Of a DNA stretch of 64,000 bases, positions 1-7,612 are shown piece after piece. Location of the stretch: contig NZ_JAERQM010000001.1 in assembly GCF_019029495.1 (NCBI RefSeq), positions 1,116,001-1,180,000 of the forward strand, given 5' to 3'. How positions within the stretch are numbered: position 1 is the first letter of the stretch; each line of letters opens with the position of its first letter. A program made the position numbers and the translations under genes. Under the pieces are notes generated by a model. The model was not told the DNA's origin, searched no databases, and was given only the letters and a program-made list of their open reading frames with translations. Source of the stretch: Falsiroseomonas oleicola (GTDB lineage: Bacteria; Pseudomonadota; Alphaproteobacteria; Acetobacterales; Acetobacteraceae).

Positions 1-57
1 CGTCGCGACATGCGCCGCGCCCAGCCGCTGCGCCAGCGCCGCCGCAAGGGATGTCAC
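1..57 (-). CDS. N-terminal fragment of an unidentified protein (runs off window)
   Basis: On the minus strand a GTG codon at 57-55 opens a frame that stays open to the window edge and reads as an alanine/leucine-rich start, roughly MTSLAAALAQRLGAAHVAT. This resembles the beginning of many cytosolic enzymes such as FAD-linked oxidases, but 19 residues are too few to assign a family. It would be the next gene after the amidohydrolase at 185-1084 in the same direction. The two are separated by an interspersed repeat, so it may or may not belong to that operon. Confidence 0.3.
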   Translation of the reverse strand, partial: MTSLAAALAQRLGAAHVAT

Positions 58-64
58 TGTACTG

Positions 65-154
65 CCCTCAGACGCCGGGCGGCCGCTCCGCGGCCTTGGC
101 TGCGCCGCATTGGCGGCGGCGCCCGTTCGGGCGCTCGGCCGGCCAGAGCCGGCC
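65..154. repeat. Interspersed hairpin repeat, copy 1
   Basis: This is one of three related elements in the window (others at 3060-3147 and 14364-14463). It starts CCCTCAGACGCCGGGCGG, carries a variable hairpin (GGCCGC/GCGGCC around TCC), then a constant block containing CTTGGC, CGCCGC and the hairpin GCGCCC-GTTC-GGGCGC. It ends in a second variable hairpin (GGCCGGC/GCCGGCC). It lies directly 3' of the amidohydrolase gene. The two end hairpins differ in sequence from copy to copy but stay self-complementary. Confidence 0.8.
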
Positions 155-184
155 GCAGGCTGCGCCGATCTTGCTTGCGTCGTG

Positions 185-1084
185 TCATGCCGGCGTATCT
201 CTGAGGTTGAAGATTCTGATGGCGTTGTTCCGCAGAATCTTCTTCAGCGGCTCGGGCCGGAAGGCCAGGTCGTGCATCTCGTTCATCGCGCGCTCCGGGT
301 CGATCACCGCCCAATCCGTGCCGAACAGGAATTTGTCCTGGCCGTAGGTGTTCGCATAGTGCACCGCCTGTTGTGGCCAATGTTTCGGCGCATAGGCATC
401 ACCCGCCATGTACACATTCGGGTGTTTCGTGCAGACGGAGATCATCTCGTCGGTCCAGGGGTAGCCCAGATGGATGCCGATGATGGTCAGTTCGGGGAAG
501 TGCATCGCCACCCGGTCCAGCGTCATCGGCCGCCCGACGGAAGGCAGGCGGCGGTCGGATTGATAGACCAGGCAATGCCCGACCTGCATCATGATCGGCA
601 CGCCCAATTCCGCGCAACGGGCGTAGTAGGGGTAGTAGATCGCCGCATCCGGCGCCTCGCTGAACCAGTGCGGGTAAAAATGCCCGCCGACGAAGCCGTA
701 TTCCTTGATCGCGACATCCAGTTCCTTCAGCCCGGCGATGCCGCGGGTCGGGTCGATGCCGGCGAGGCCGGAAAAGCGGTCCGGATACTTCGCGCAGATG
801 TCGCGCACCCATTCATAGGGGATCTCGATCGAGCCCCGCACCCGCAGGTCGCCGCAGCGCACGGCGATCAGGAAGGATCGCTCGATGCCGGCGCGGTCCA
901 TCTTGCGCAGGTAGTCCTCGATGGAGACGCCGCGGCGGTCATCCTCCTTGGTCCTGACCTGGCTGCGGAAGCGGTCATCGGTCGGGATGCGGCCCTCGGC
1001 GAAGGCTTCCGGGGTGAAGACATTCACCACGATGTCGATCGCGCCATAGCCGGTGCGGGTGGCGGCGGGGTCGAAGGTGGTCAT
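185..1084 (-). CDS. Amidohydrolase-2 family protein lacking the usual HxH motif
   Basis: A 299-residue TIM-barrel amidohydrolase of the amidohydrolase-2 type (relatives of gamma-resorcylate and ACMS decarboxylases and lactonases). Recognisable features are the VGH of beta-strand 5, the IGIHLG segment with a histidine, and the terminal GTDW with the catalytic aspartate. The N-terminal strand, which in this family normally carries an HxH (or ExH) metal motif, reads AIDIVVNVF here, so the first two metal ligands are missing. That makes the chemistry uncertain. The gene is the last of the dpp-type operon and its start overlaps the upstream ATPase stop by 4 nt, which implies coupled translation and a role in handling the transported compound. 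The specific substrate is unknown. Confidence 0.8.
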   Translation of the reverse strand: MTTFDPAATRTGYGAIDIVVNVFTPEAFAEGRIPTDDRFRSQVRTKEDDRRGVSIEDYLRKMDRAGIERSFLIAVRCGDLRVRGSIEIPYEWVRDICAKYPDRFSGLAGIDPTRGIAGLKELDVAIKEYGFVGGHFYPHWFSEAPDAAIYYPYYARCAELGVPIMMQVGHCLVYQSDRRLPSVGRPMTLDRVAMHFPELTIIGIHLGYPWTDEMISVCTKHPNVYMAGDAYAPKHWPQQAVHYANTYGQDKFLFGTDWAVIDPERAMNEMHDLAFRPEPLKKILRNNAIRIFNLRDTPA

Positions 1085-2055
1085 GGACGTTCCTCGGCAG
1101 GGGTAAGGTGGTTGGTGCCGTCCGTGATGCGGACACAGGCGGCACGGTGTCCGGCTTCCACCTCCTCGAAGGGGGGCGGGCCGGTGGTGCAGTCGGGCCG
1201 CACCAACGGGCAGCCGCCGGCGAAGAAGCAGCCGGGGGGCAGGTTCACGGGGGATGGGATTTCGCCCACCACCTCATGCCGCCGCAGCTTCACCAAGGGG
1301 TCCGGCGGCAGATGCGCCGACAGCAGCACCTGGGTGTAGGGATGCGCGGGGTTGGCAAAAAGCTGTTCCGCCGGCGCCTGTTCCGCAACCCGGCCGAGAT
1401 ACAGCACGGCCACGCGGTGGGAGACGAGGCGCACCGTTTCCAGGTCGTGGCTGATGAACAGCATGGCCACGCCGGATTCGCGCTGCAACTCGTCCAGCAA
1501 TTGCAGGATGCCGGCGCGCACCGAGAGGTCGAGCGAGCTGGTCGGCTCATCCAGCACGATCAGCTTCGGCCGGTTGGCGATGGCGCGCGCGATGGAGACC
1601 CGCTGCAACTGCCCGCCCGACAATTCGTGCGGATAGCGGGCGAGCGAGGCCGCCGGCAGGCGCACGCGATCCGCCAGCCGGCGGATCTCCGCCGCGCGGC
1701 TGGCGGCATCGCCCTGGCCGTGCAGCGTCAGCGGTTCCTCCATCAGGTGGCCGATGGTCATGCGCGGGTTCAGCGCGCCCCAGGGGTCCTGGAAGACGAT
1801 CTGCAGGCGCGCACGCAGCTTGCGGAGCGCGGCGGCGCCGAGATGGGTGATGTCCTCGCCTTCGAACAGGATCTGCCCGCCGGTCGGCGCCAGCAGCCGC
1901 GTGACCAGCAGGCCGATGGTGGATTTGCCGGAGCCGGATTCGCCGACCAGCCCGAGCGTCTCCCCGGCCGCGATATCGAAGGAGACATCGTTGACGGCAT
2001 GCACGCCGCCGGGGAAGCGGTGGATCAGGTTGCGGACGGAGAGGACGGGGCTCAT
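1081..2055 (-). CDS. Oligopeptide/dipeptide-type ABC transporter ATPase (second)
   Basis: A 324-residue ABC ATPase of the DppF/OppF subfamily that energises uptake through the two permeases encoded upstream. Walker A is GESGSGKST, the signature is LSGGQLQRVSIARA, and Walker B is LIVLDEPTSSLD. The C-terminal oligo_HPY extension carries the cysteine-rich CPLVRPDC segment typical of this subfamily, where related proteins can carry an iron-sulfur cluster. The gene overlaps both neighbours by 4 nt (2052-2055 and 1081-1084), which places it firmly in the operon. Family assignment is safe; the substrate could be a peptide, nickel chelate, glutathione or sugar acid. Confidence 0.93.
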   Translation of the reverse strand: MSPVLSVRNLIHRFPGGVHAVNDVSFDIAAGETLGLVGESGSGKSTIGLLVTRLLAPTGGQILFEGEDITHLGAAALRKLRARLQIVFQDPWGALNPRMTIGHLMEEPLTLHGQGDAASRAAEIRRLADRVRLPAASLARYPHELSGGQLQRVSIARAIANRPKLIVLDEPTSSLDLSVRAGILQLLDELQRESGVAMLFISHDLETVRLVSHRVAVLYLGRVAEQAPAEQLFANPAHPYTQVLLSAHLPPDPLVKLRRHEVVGEIPSPVNLPPGCFFAGGCPLVRPDCTTGPPPFEEVEAGHRAACVRITDGTNHLTPAEERP

Positions 2056-3029
2056 GCCGCCTCCCCCGCGAAATGGCAGGCGGCGCCGTGACTGTCGGAG
2101 ACGGCGATGCGCGGCGGTGGCGCCAGGCAGGCAGTGGTCGCGCGGGGGCAGCGGTCGCGGTACAGGCAGCCGGTCGGCAGGTTGTAGAGGTCGGGCGGCG
2201 TGCCGCCGGTCAGCGTCCAGCCGAGCTGCGCGATGCGGCCCGGCGTGCTGGCGATCAGCGCCTGGGTATAGGGATGGGCGGGGCGGGCGAAGACCTGCTG
2301 CACCGGCCCGTCCTCAATGATCTGGCCGGCGAACATCACCGCCACGCGCTGGCAGTAATGCGCGACCACGCCGAGGTCATGGGTGATGACCAGCGCACCC
2401 AGGTTCCGCGCCGCCACGATGTCCCGCAGCGTGTCCAGCACCTGCGCCTGCACGGTCACGTCCAGGCCCGTGGTGGGTTCGTCCGCGATGATGAGGGCGG
2501 GGTCGTTGACCAGTGCCATGGCGATCAGCACGCGCTGCGCCATGCCGCCGGACAATTCATGCGGCCAGGCCTGCATGCGCCGCGCCGGGTCCGGAATCCG
2601 CACGGCGGCCAGCATCGCCTCCGCCTTCGCGCGTGCCGCCGCGCCACGCGCGGTGCCGTGCACGCGCTGCATGCGCACAAGCTGGTCGCCGACGCGCTTC
2701 AGCGGGTCGAGCGAGGTCAGCGGCGACTGCACGATCATCGCCATCCGCCGCCCGCGGATTTTTTCCAATACGCGATCGGGCTGGCCGATGATCTCCTGGC
2801 CTTCGAAGCGGATGGAGCCCCGCGGGATGCGGGCGGGCGGGCGCAGCAGGCCCATGGCGGCGAGCGCGGTCAGCGACTTGCCAGCGCCGGTCTCGCCGAC
2901 CAGCCCCACCACCTCGCCAGCCGCGACGGTGAAGGAGACACCGTTCAGCGCGCGCGCGATGCGCAATTGGTTGTCGAGCCCGCGCGCGACGAATTCGACA
3001 TGCAGGTCCTGAACGTCAAGCAGGGTCAT
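2052..3029 (-). CDS. Oligopeptide/dipeptide-type ABC transporter ATPase (first)
   Basis: A 325-residue ABC ATPase of the DppD/OppD type, paired with the next gene to form the heterodimeric motor of the importer. Walker A is GETGAGKSL, the signature is LSGGMAQRVLIAMAL, and Walker B is LIIADEPTTGLD. The C-terminal oligo_HPY region has a CPRATTAC cysteine pair. Unlike every other junction in this operon, which overlaps by 4 nt, its 5' end is separated from the upstream permease by 145 nt filled with a hairpin and copy 2 of the interspersed repeat. Translation of the ATPases may therefore be partly uncoupled from the permeases. Confidence 0.93.
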   Translation of the reverse strand: MTLLDVQDLHVEFVARGLDNQLRIARALNGVSFTVAAGEVVGLVGETGAGKSLTALAAMGLLRPPARIPRGSIRFEGQEIIGQPDRVLEKIRGRRMAMIVQSPLTSLDPLKRVGDQLVRMQRVHGTARGAAARAKAEAMLAAVRIPDPARRMQAWPHELSGGMAQRVLIAMALVNDPALIIADEPTTGLDVTVQAQVLDTLRDIVAARNLGALVITHDLGVVAHYCQRVAVMFAGQIIEDGPVQQVFARPAHPYTQALIASTPGRIAQLGWTLTGGTPPDLYNLPTGCLYRDRCPRATTACLAPPPRIAVSDSHGAACHFAGEAA

Positions 3030-3036
3030 ATGGACC

Positions 3037-3059
3037 GGACGAAGGCTTCGCCTTCGTCC
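3037..3059. repeat. Perfect hairpin next to repeat copy 2
   Basis: Ten-base arms GGACGAAGGC and GCCTTCGTCC surround a TTC loop. It abuts the interspersed repeat at 3060-3147, just upstream of the first ATPase start codon on the minus strand. It could pause or attenuate transcription within the operon, or be a further variable hairpin of the repeat element. Confidence 0.7.
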
Positions 3060-3147
3060 CCCTCAGACGCCGGGCGGGCCGCATCCGCGGCCCTTGGCTT
3101 CGCGCCATCAGGCGCGGCGCCCATTCGGGCGCTCGGCCCTTCGGGCC
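3060..3147. repeat. Interspersed hairpin repeat, copy 2
   Basis: Same scaffold as copies 1 and 3: CCCTCAGACGCCGGGCGG, variable hairpin 1 (GGGCCGC/GCGGCCC, loop ATCC), a CTTGGCTTCG block, conserved hairpin GCGCCC-ATTC-GGGCGC and CTCGG, then variable hairpin 2 (GGCCC/GGGCC, loop TTC). It sits inside the transporter operon, between permease 2 (ending at 3175) and the first ATPase (starting at 3029). Confidence 0.8.
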
Positions 3148-3174
3148 GCAACGGGATCATTCTCCGGATGGCCA

Positions 3175-4026
3175 TCATTTGCCCGTCGCCCGCCGCTTCG
3201 GATCGAGCAGGTCCGACAGCCCATCCCCCGCCAGGTTCAACCCCAGCACCATGGCGATCAGCGCCAGGCCCGGGAACAGCGCCACCCACCATTCGCCGGA
3301 GATCACATATTCCGATCCCTGCCGGATCATCGCCCCCCATTCCGGCGCCGGCGCCTGCACGCCGATGCCGATGAAGGCGAGGGTGGCGGAAATGCGCACC
3401 GCCCAGGCCATGCGCAGCGGCAATTGCGCGGTGGCGCCGAGGATGGCGTTGGGCAGGATATGCACCAGCAGCACCCGCCATTCCGGATTGCCCGCGGCGA
3501 CGGCGGCACGCACGAAGGTGGCATTGCGCAGCGACAGCACCTCCGCCCGCACGATGCGCGCGAAGATCGGGCTGTCGAGAAAGCCCACCACCAGGATGAC
3601 GTTGAGAAACCCCTGCCCCGTCGCCGCGACGATCGCCAGCGCCAGGATGATGGTCGGAAAGGCCCGCAGCACATCGAGGATCCGCAGAAGGATCTCGTCC
3701 ACCCAGCCGCCGCGCCAGCCGGCGATCAGGCCGAGTGGAATGCCGACCACCGCCATGATGACGCCGGCCGGCAAGGCGATGCCGAAGGCGTAGCGCGCGC
3801 CATGGATGGTGCGGGAAAACACATCCATCCCATTGCCGTCGCTGCCCCACAGAAACGGGTCCGTCCCCGGCGGCTTCAGCGTCGCATAGGGAAAGGAGAG
3901 CGTCGGTGGCAGCGGCGCGATGACATCGGCCAGGGCCGCCATCACCGCGAAGACCAGGATGATGCCGAATCCCACGGCAAAAGTCGGGCTGCGGCGGGCG
4001 ATGCCCAGGACATGGGTGAAGCTCAT
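3175..4026 (-). CDS. Dipeptide-type ABC transporter permease (DppC-like)
   Basis: A 283-residue inner-membrane permease of the DppC/OppC family. It has an N-terminal membrane segment (about residues 15-37), a periplasmic stretch with the HGARYAFGIAL segment, and five further helices. The EAA-type cytoplasmic loop that docks to the ATPases contains VRAAVAAGNPEWRVLLVHILPNA (read in parts). The start codon overlaps the stop of the DppB-like gene by 4 nt (4023-4026). With its partner it forms the translocation pore for substrate delivered by the binding protein at 5030-6604. Confidence 0.92.
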   Translation of the reverse strand: MSFTHVLGIARRSPTFAVGFGIILVFAVMAALADVIAPLPPTLSFPYATLKPPGTDPFLWGSDGNGMDVFSRTIHGARYAFGIALPAGVIMAVVGIPLGLIAGWRGGWVDEILLRILDVLRAFPTIILALAIVAATGQGFLNVILVVGFLDSPIFARIVRAEVLSLRNATFVRAAVAAGNPEWRVLLVHILPNAILGATAQLPLRMAWAVRISATLAFIGIGVQAPAPEWGAMIRQGSEYVISGEWWVALFPGLALIAMVLGLNLAGDGLSDLLDPKRRATGK

Positions 4027-5033
4027 GCCCGCGCCCGCGGCTCCAGCAGCATGACGACCAGGTCGACCAAGGCGAAGACCAGCACGGAGGCCAGCGCCAG
4101 TACCAGCACATAGCCCTGCACCGCCGCGAAATCGCCGAGCAGGATGGCGTTAAGCCCCCAATGGCCGAGCCCGCCCCAGGCGAAGACGAATTCGATCAGG
4201 CTGGCGGCAGCGAGCAGGGATGTGAATTCCGACCCGACGAAGGTGATGACAGGCACCAGCGCCGCGCGCAGCGCGATGCGGCGGATGACGCGGCGCGGGA
4301 AGCCGCAGGCCCGCGCATAGCGGATATAGTCGGAGCCCATCACCTCGATGGCGATGGCGCGGGTGTGCTTGATGATCGGCGCGGTGGCGACGATGGTGAA
4401 GCAGCCGACGGGCAGCACGAGTTGCCCGGCGGCGGACCAGGCGGCTTCCCAGTTCCCGGCGATCAGGCTGTCGATCAGCACGGAGCCCGTCACCACCTCC
4501 GGCGGCGTCACCATCATGGAAACGCGGCCCATCGGCGCCGGCGCCCAGCCCAGCAGGTAGAAGAAGACGAAGATCGCCATCAGCCCGAGCCAGTAGGTGG
4601 GCAGCGAGAATCCGAACAGGGAGCCAAACCGGGAAAGCTGGTCGAACCAGCCATTCGGCCGTTCCGCCGCATGCAGCCCGAGCGGCACGCCGACCAGCGC
4701 ACCGATGCCGACGGCCAGCGTCACCAACTCCAGCGTCGCCGGCAGATGGTCCGCGATGGCCTGGGTGACGGGGGAATTGCCCTGCCAGGACATGCCGAGA
4801 TCACCCTGCACCAGCCGGCCAAGATATCCCCAGAACTGCGTCAGCAGCGGCTGGTCCAGCATCAGCTCCGCCCGGATGCGCGCCAGCATCGGCGCATCCG
4901 CCATCGGTCCCGCCAGCATCGCCACCGGGTCCTGATCCCCGATGCGCACCAGCATGAAGGTCAGGAACAGGATGCCGAGCAGAACCGGCAGCGCGACCAG
5001 CGCGCGCCGCAGCAGGAAGCCGCCCAGCGTCAC
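4023..5033 (-). CDS. Dipeptide-type ABC transporter permease (DppB-like)
   Basis: A 336-residue permease of the DppB/OppB family. It has a conserved N-terminal helix (LLRRALVALPVLLGILFLTF), a periplasmic region with the GDLGMSW motif common in this family, six membrane segments in all, and an EAA loop (YIRYARACGFPRRVIRRIALR, read in parts). It overlaps the binding-protein gene upstream and the second permease downstream by 4 nt each, so the three are translated as a unit. Substrate cannot be deduced from sequence alone. Confidence 0.92.
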   Translation of the reverse strand: MTLGGFLLRRALVALPVLLGILFLTFMLVRIGDQDPVAMLAGPMADAPMLARIRAELMLDQPLLTQFWGYLGRLVQGDLGMSWQGNSPVTQAIADHLPATLELVTLAVGIGALVGVPLGLHAAERPNGWFDQLSRFGSLFGFSLPTYWLGLMAIFVFFYLLGWAPAPMGRVSMMVTPPEVVTGSVLIDSLIAGNWEAAWSAAGQLVLPVGCFTIVATAPIIKHTRAIAIEVMGSDYIRYARACGFPRRVIRRIALRAALVPVITFVGSEFTSLLAAASLIEFVFAWGGLGHWGLNAILLGDFAAVQGYVLVLALASVLVFALVDLVVMLLEPRARA

Positions 5034-6604
5034 CGATTGCAGACCAGGTCCTTCCAGACCAGCCGGTTGTGCGGCCGCCAGGTGAAGCCACGCATGCAGC
5101 TCGCAAAGACCTCATGCGTGCCGGGCAGGAAGGTCTCGATGAAGGTCGCGCTGTTCGCCTGGCTGCGCTGCGCCTCCGCCACCAGCTCCAGCCATTTCGC
5201 CTCGTCGCGCTCCACGACGGAGGCGTCGATCAGCCGGTCGAGCTCGGCATTGTTGTTGCCGTTGACGTTGGAGCCGCCGCGCGAATGGGCTGTGAGGAAC
5301 ATGTTGTAGGAGGGATCGGGCACGAAGGAGGAGGTCAGATGCGTCATGAAGGGCAGCGACCACACATTGATGGCGCGGCGCGCCGTCATTTCCGTTGCCG
5401 GTATGCGGCGCGGCGTCACGCGGATGCCGGCACGCGCCAGGCTCGCCTGCATCTGCAGGGCCAGCGGCTCCTCCCACCACCAGTTGGTGCTGTATTCCAG
5501 CGTGACGTCGAGGCCGTTCGGGTGGCCCGCCTCCGCCAGCAGGGCCTTCGCACGGTCGTAGTCGGTCTCATAGGCATAGGCGTCGATGGCGCCCGGGATC
5601 GGCGGGTTCAGCATGGAACGGCTGCGCGTGCCGAGGCCGAGGAACACCGCCTCCCCGATCGCATTGTAGTCGGTGGCATAGGCGACGGCCTGGCGCACGC
5701 GCTGGTCGTCGAAGGGCGCGATGCGCGGATTCATGCGCACCGTCGCGCTGCCCGGCGCAGCCACGCTTTCGACGCGGATGTTGCGGTCGCGGCGGATGTC
5801 GGCGATCTGCTGAAGCGGGATCTGCTCGGCGTATTGCACCTGGCCGGTGCGCACCAGCGCCACGCGGGTCGCCGGCGAGGGCACTTCGCGCCAGACGATG
5901 CGGGTGAAATGCGGGCGTTCGAAGACGTAGTTCGGATTGGCGACGAAGATCGCCTGCTGCCCCGCCGTCACCGATTGCACGTGATAGGGGCCGAAGCCGG
6001 CCGTGTTGGAGCCAAGCCAGCGCGCCGCGAAGGGATCTTCCGCGGTCGCGTGCTTCTTCGCTTCCGTGCTGTCGAAGATCGCCGGGATATGCAGCGTCAG
6101 GACGCTGAGAAAGATGCGGTTGGCGTCGCGCAGGCGGAAGCGCACCTCATTCGGCGAAACCGCCTCCACGCTCTCGATGCGGGCGACGTTGCGAATGAAC
6201 AACCCGGTGCGGCGCTGGGCGTTGGACTTTTCGAAGGTCCAGACGACGTCGGCGGCGGTCAGCTCATTGCCGAAGGGGCTGCGCACGCCGGGGCGGATGC
6301 GGAAGACGTATTCCTTGCCGTCCTCCGACACCGTCCAGGATTCCGCCAGATGCGGCTCCACCTTGCCGGGGTCGAGTTCGGTGCGGCCATCGACCGTGCG
6401 GGTGCCGAAGCGGGTCAGCCCCTCATAGACATTGACCGAGGCCTCGATCTGGCCGGGCACCCAGATGTCGGGGTCGAAGCCGCGTGGGGTGGAGACCATG
6501 GCCATCACCATGGTGCGGTCCTGTGCGAGGGCCGGCTGCGGCGTCACGCCGAAGCTGGCGAACAGGGTGGCGGCGGCAAGCAGCAGGCGGCGTGGCGCGT
6601 TCAC
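5030..6604 (-). CDS. ABC transporter substrate-binding protein, family 5
   Basis: A 524-residue periplasmic binding protein of the DppA/OppA family (SBP_bac_5) with a clear Sec signal peptide ending near PALA-QD. Family landmarks include the ESWTVSEDGKEYVFRIRPGV stretch and the RQAVAYATDYNAI segment. The start chosen is GTG at 6604. It has a good Shine-Dalgarno sequence (GAGGAGG) six bases upstream, whereas no in-frame ATG lies nearby. It is the first gene of the operon, so its promoter at 6605-6680 probably drives the permeases, ATPases and amidohydrolase. The ligand is unknown; the terminal amidohydrolase suggests an amide or cyclic carboxylic compound, which is inference. Confidence 0.92.
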   Translation of the reverse strand: MNAPRRLLLAAATLFASFGVTPQPALAQDRTMVMAMVSTPRGFDPDIWVPGQIEASVNVYEGLTRFGTRTVDGRTELDPGKVEPHLAESWTVSEDGKEYVFRIRPGVRSPFGNELTAADVVWTFEKSNAQRRTGLFIRNVARIESVEAVSPNEVRFRLRDANRIFLSVLTLHIPAIFDSTEAKKHATAEDPFAARWLGSNTAGFGPYHVQSVTAGQQAIFVANPNYVFERPHFTRIVWREVPSPATRVALVRTGQVQYAEQIPLQQIADIRRDRNIRVESVAAPGSATVRMNPRIAPFDDQRVRQAVAYATDYNAIGEAVFLGLGTRSRSMLNPPIPGAIDAYAYETDYDRAKALLAEAGHPNGLDVTLEYSTNWWWEEPLALQMQASLARAGIRVTPRRIPATEMTARRAINVWSLPFMTHLTSSFVPDPSYNMFLTAHSRGGSNVNGNNNAELDRLIDASVVERDEAKWLELVAEAQRSQANSATFIETFLPGTHEVFASCMRGFTWRPHNRLVWKDLVCNR

Positions 6605-6665
6605 GGCATCCTCCTCACGCCAGCGCGGGGCCGGCGCCGTAATGTCCGGACAAGGCTAGACGTCA

Positions 6666-6679
6666 ACTTGGATACAAGT
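6666..6679. promoter_or_regulatory. GntR-type palindrome over the transporter-operon promoter
   Basis: ACTTG-GATA-CAAGT is a perfect inverted repeat whose core resembles the TTGTATACAA-like sites bound by many FCD-type GntR repressors. On the minus strand a TTGACG (6666-6661) could serve as -35 with a weak -10 (ATTACG, 6643-6638) 17 bases on, so the palindrome would overlap the -35. No gntR gene is visible in the window. The element is seen; the regulator class is inference. Confidence 0.45.
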
Positions 6680-6689
6680 CAACGATCCC

Positions 6690-7529
6690 TCAGTAACGGT
6701 CGGGCCGCTTCCAGGGTTGTGCCATCAGTGGCGCCATATCGGGCGGCAGCACCGGCTTGTGGTCCGGCTTCCAGGTGAAGGCCTGGTCCGGGTCTTCCCA
6801 CAGCGTGCTCTGCGGCCCGCCGACCGAACGGAACAGCAGCACCGTGCCGGTCCAGGAGCCATAGGGCGCGTGCTTGATCATCGGCGGCCGCCAGCAATAG
6901 GCGCCCGACTGCATCACGCCGAAATCGCCCGCCAATTCACCGGAGATCATGAAGAACTCCTGCACCACCGGATGGCGTTCGCTGCGCTCGCCCTGGCGGA
7001 AGGGCATGGTGCACGTCAGGTAGGTGACCTCCCCACTGTCGGGGTCGCGCCGCAGCGTGCGCATGCGGGCGGTGGCGGCCATGGATTCCAGGCCCATCGA
7101 CGCGAAGTCGCCATCCCAGACATTGTCGGTGGCGGAAAGGTGCCGCACCAGCCGGCGTTCATCGAAAGGCGTCGGCGCCACGCCGGGCCGCGCCACCGGC
7201 GTGCCCGAAAAGAAGGTCAGCACCACCGCGCCGTCCGCCGACGAAAAGCCGCTGCGCGGCATCAGCCGTGGCAGATGCGCATAGCTGTGTTCGCGGTACG
7301 CGATCCCATCCAGCTCGATCCCGCCATCCAGCACCCAGAATTCCTCATCCACCGCCAGGTGGTCCGCGCCCAGCCGATAGCCGGGCGGGTAGCGCAGGAT
7401 GCAGGACAGCGCGCCGCTCTCCGCGTCGCGCGAGAGAATCTTGGCCTCGGCACCGGGCCGGGCGGCGACGGCGTCGGGCTGCCATGACAGCGCCTGCGCC
7501 TGGATCCATTCGATGTGGGGACGTGCCAT
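6690..7529 (-). CDS. Cupin-domain protein, two cupin folds
   Basis: A 279-residue protein with two cupin-like halves. The N-terminal half has LRYPPGYRLGADHLAVDEEFWVLDGG (in parts), the typical cupin-1 pattern with H and E. The C-terminal half has FRQGERSERHPVVQEFFMISGE with H, QE and a later HAPYG segment. The spacing suggests one metal site per half. Proteins of this kind are often annotated DUF4437 or ChrR-like cupins. It lies on the same strand upstream of the transporter operon but is separated by about 85 nt containing that operon's promoter, so it is probably a separate transcript. Function is not established. Confidence 0.75.
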   Translation of the reverse strand: MARPHIEWIQAQALSWQPDAVAARPGAEAKILSRDAESGALSCILRYPPGYRLGADHLAVDEEFWVLDGGIELDGIAYREHSYAHLPRLMPRSGFSSADGAVVLTFFSGTPVARPGVAPTPFDERRLVRHLSATDNVWDGDFASMGLESMAATARMRTLRRDPDSGEVTYLTCTMPFRQGERSERHPVVQEFFMISGELAGDFGVMQSGAYCWRPPMIKHAPYGSWTGTVLLFRSVGGPQSTLWEDPDQAFTWKPDHKPVLPPDMAPLMAQPWKRPDRY

Positions 7530-7612
7530 GCCTGCATCGCGCCCCGTTGCACGACGCCTGTCAATGTCCTGTCCATTGACAGCGGTGGGAAAGCACCCCG
7601 ATCCTGCCGCGC

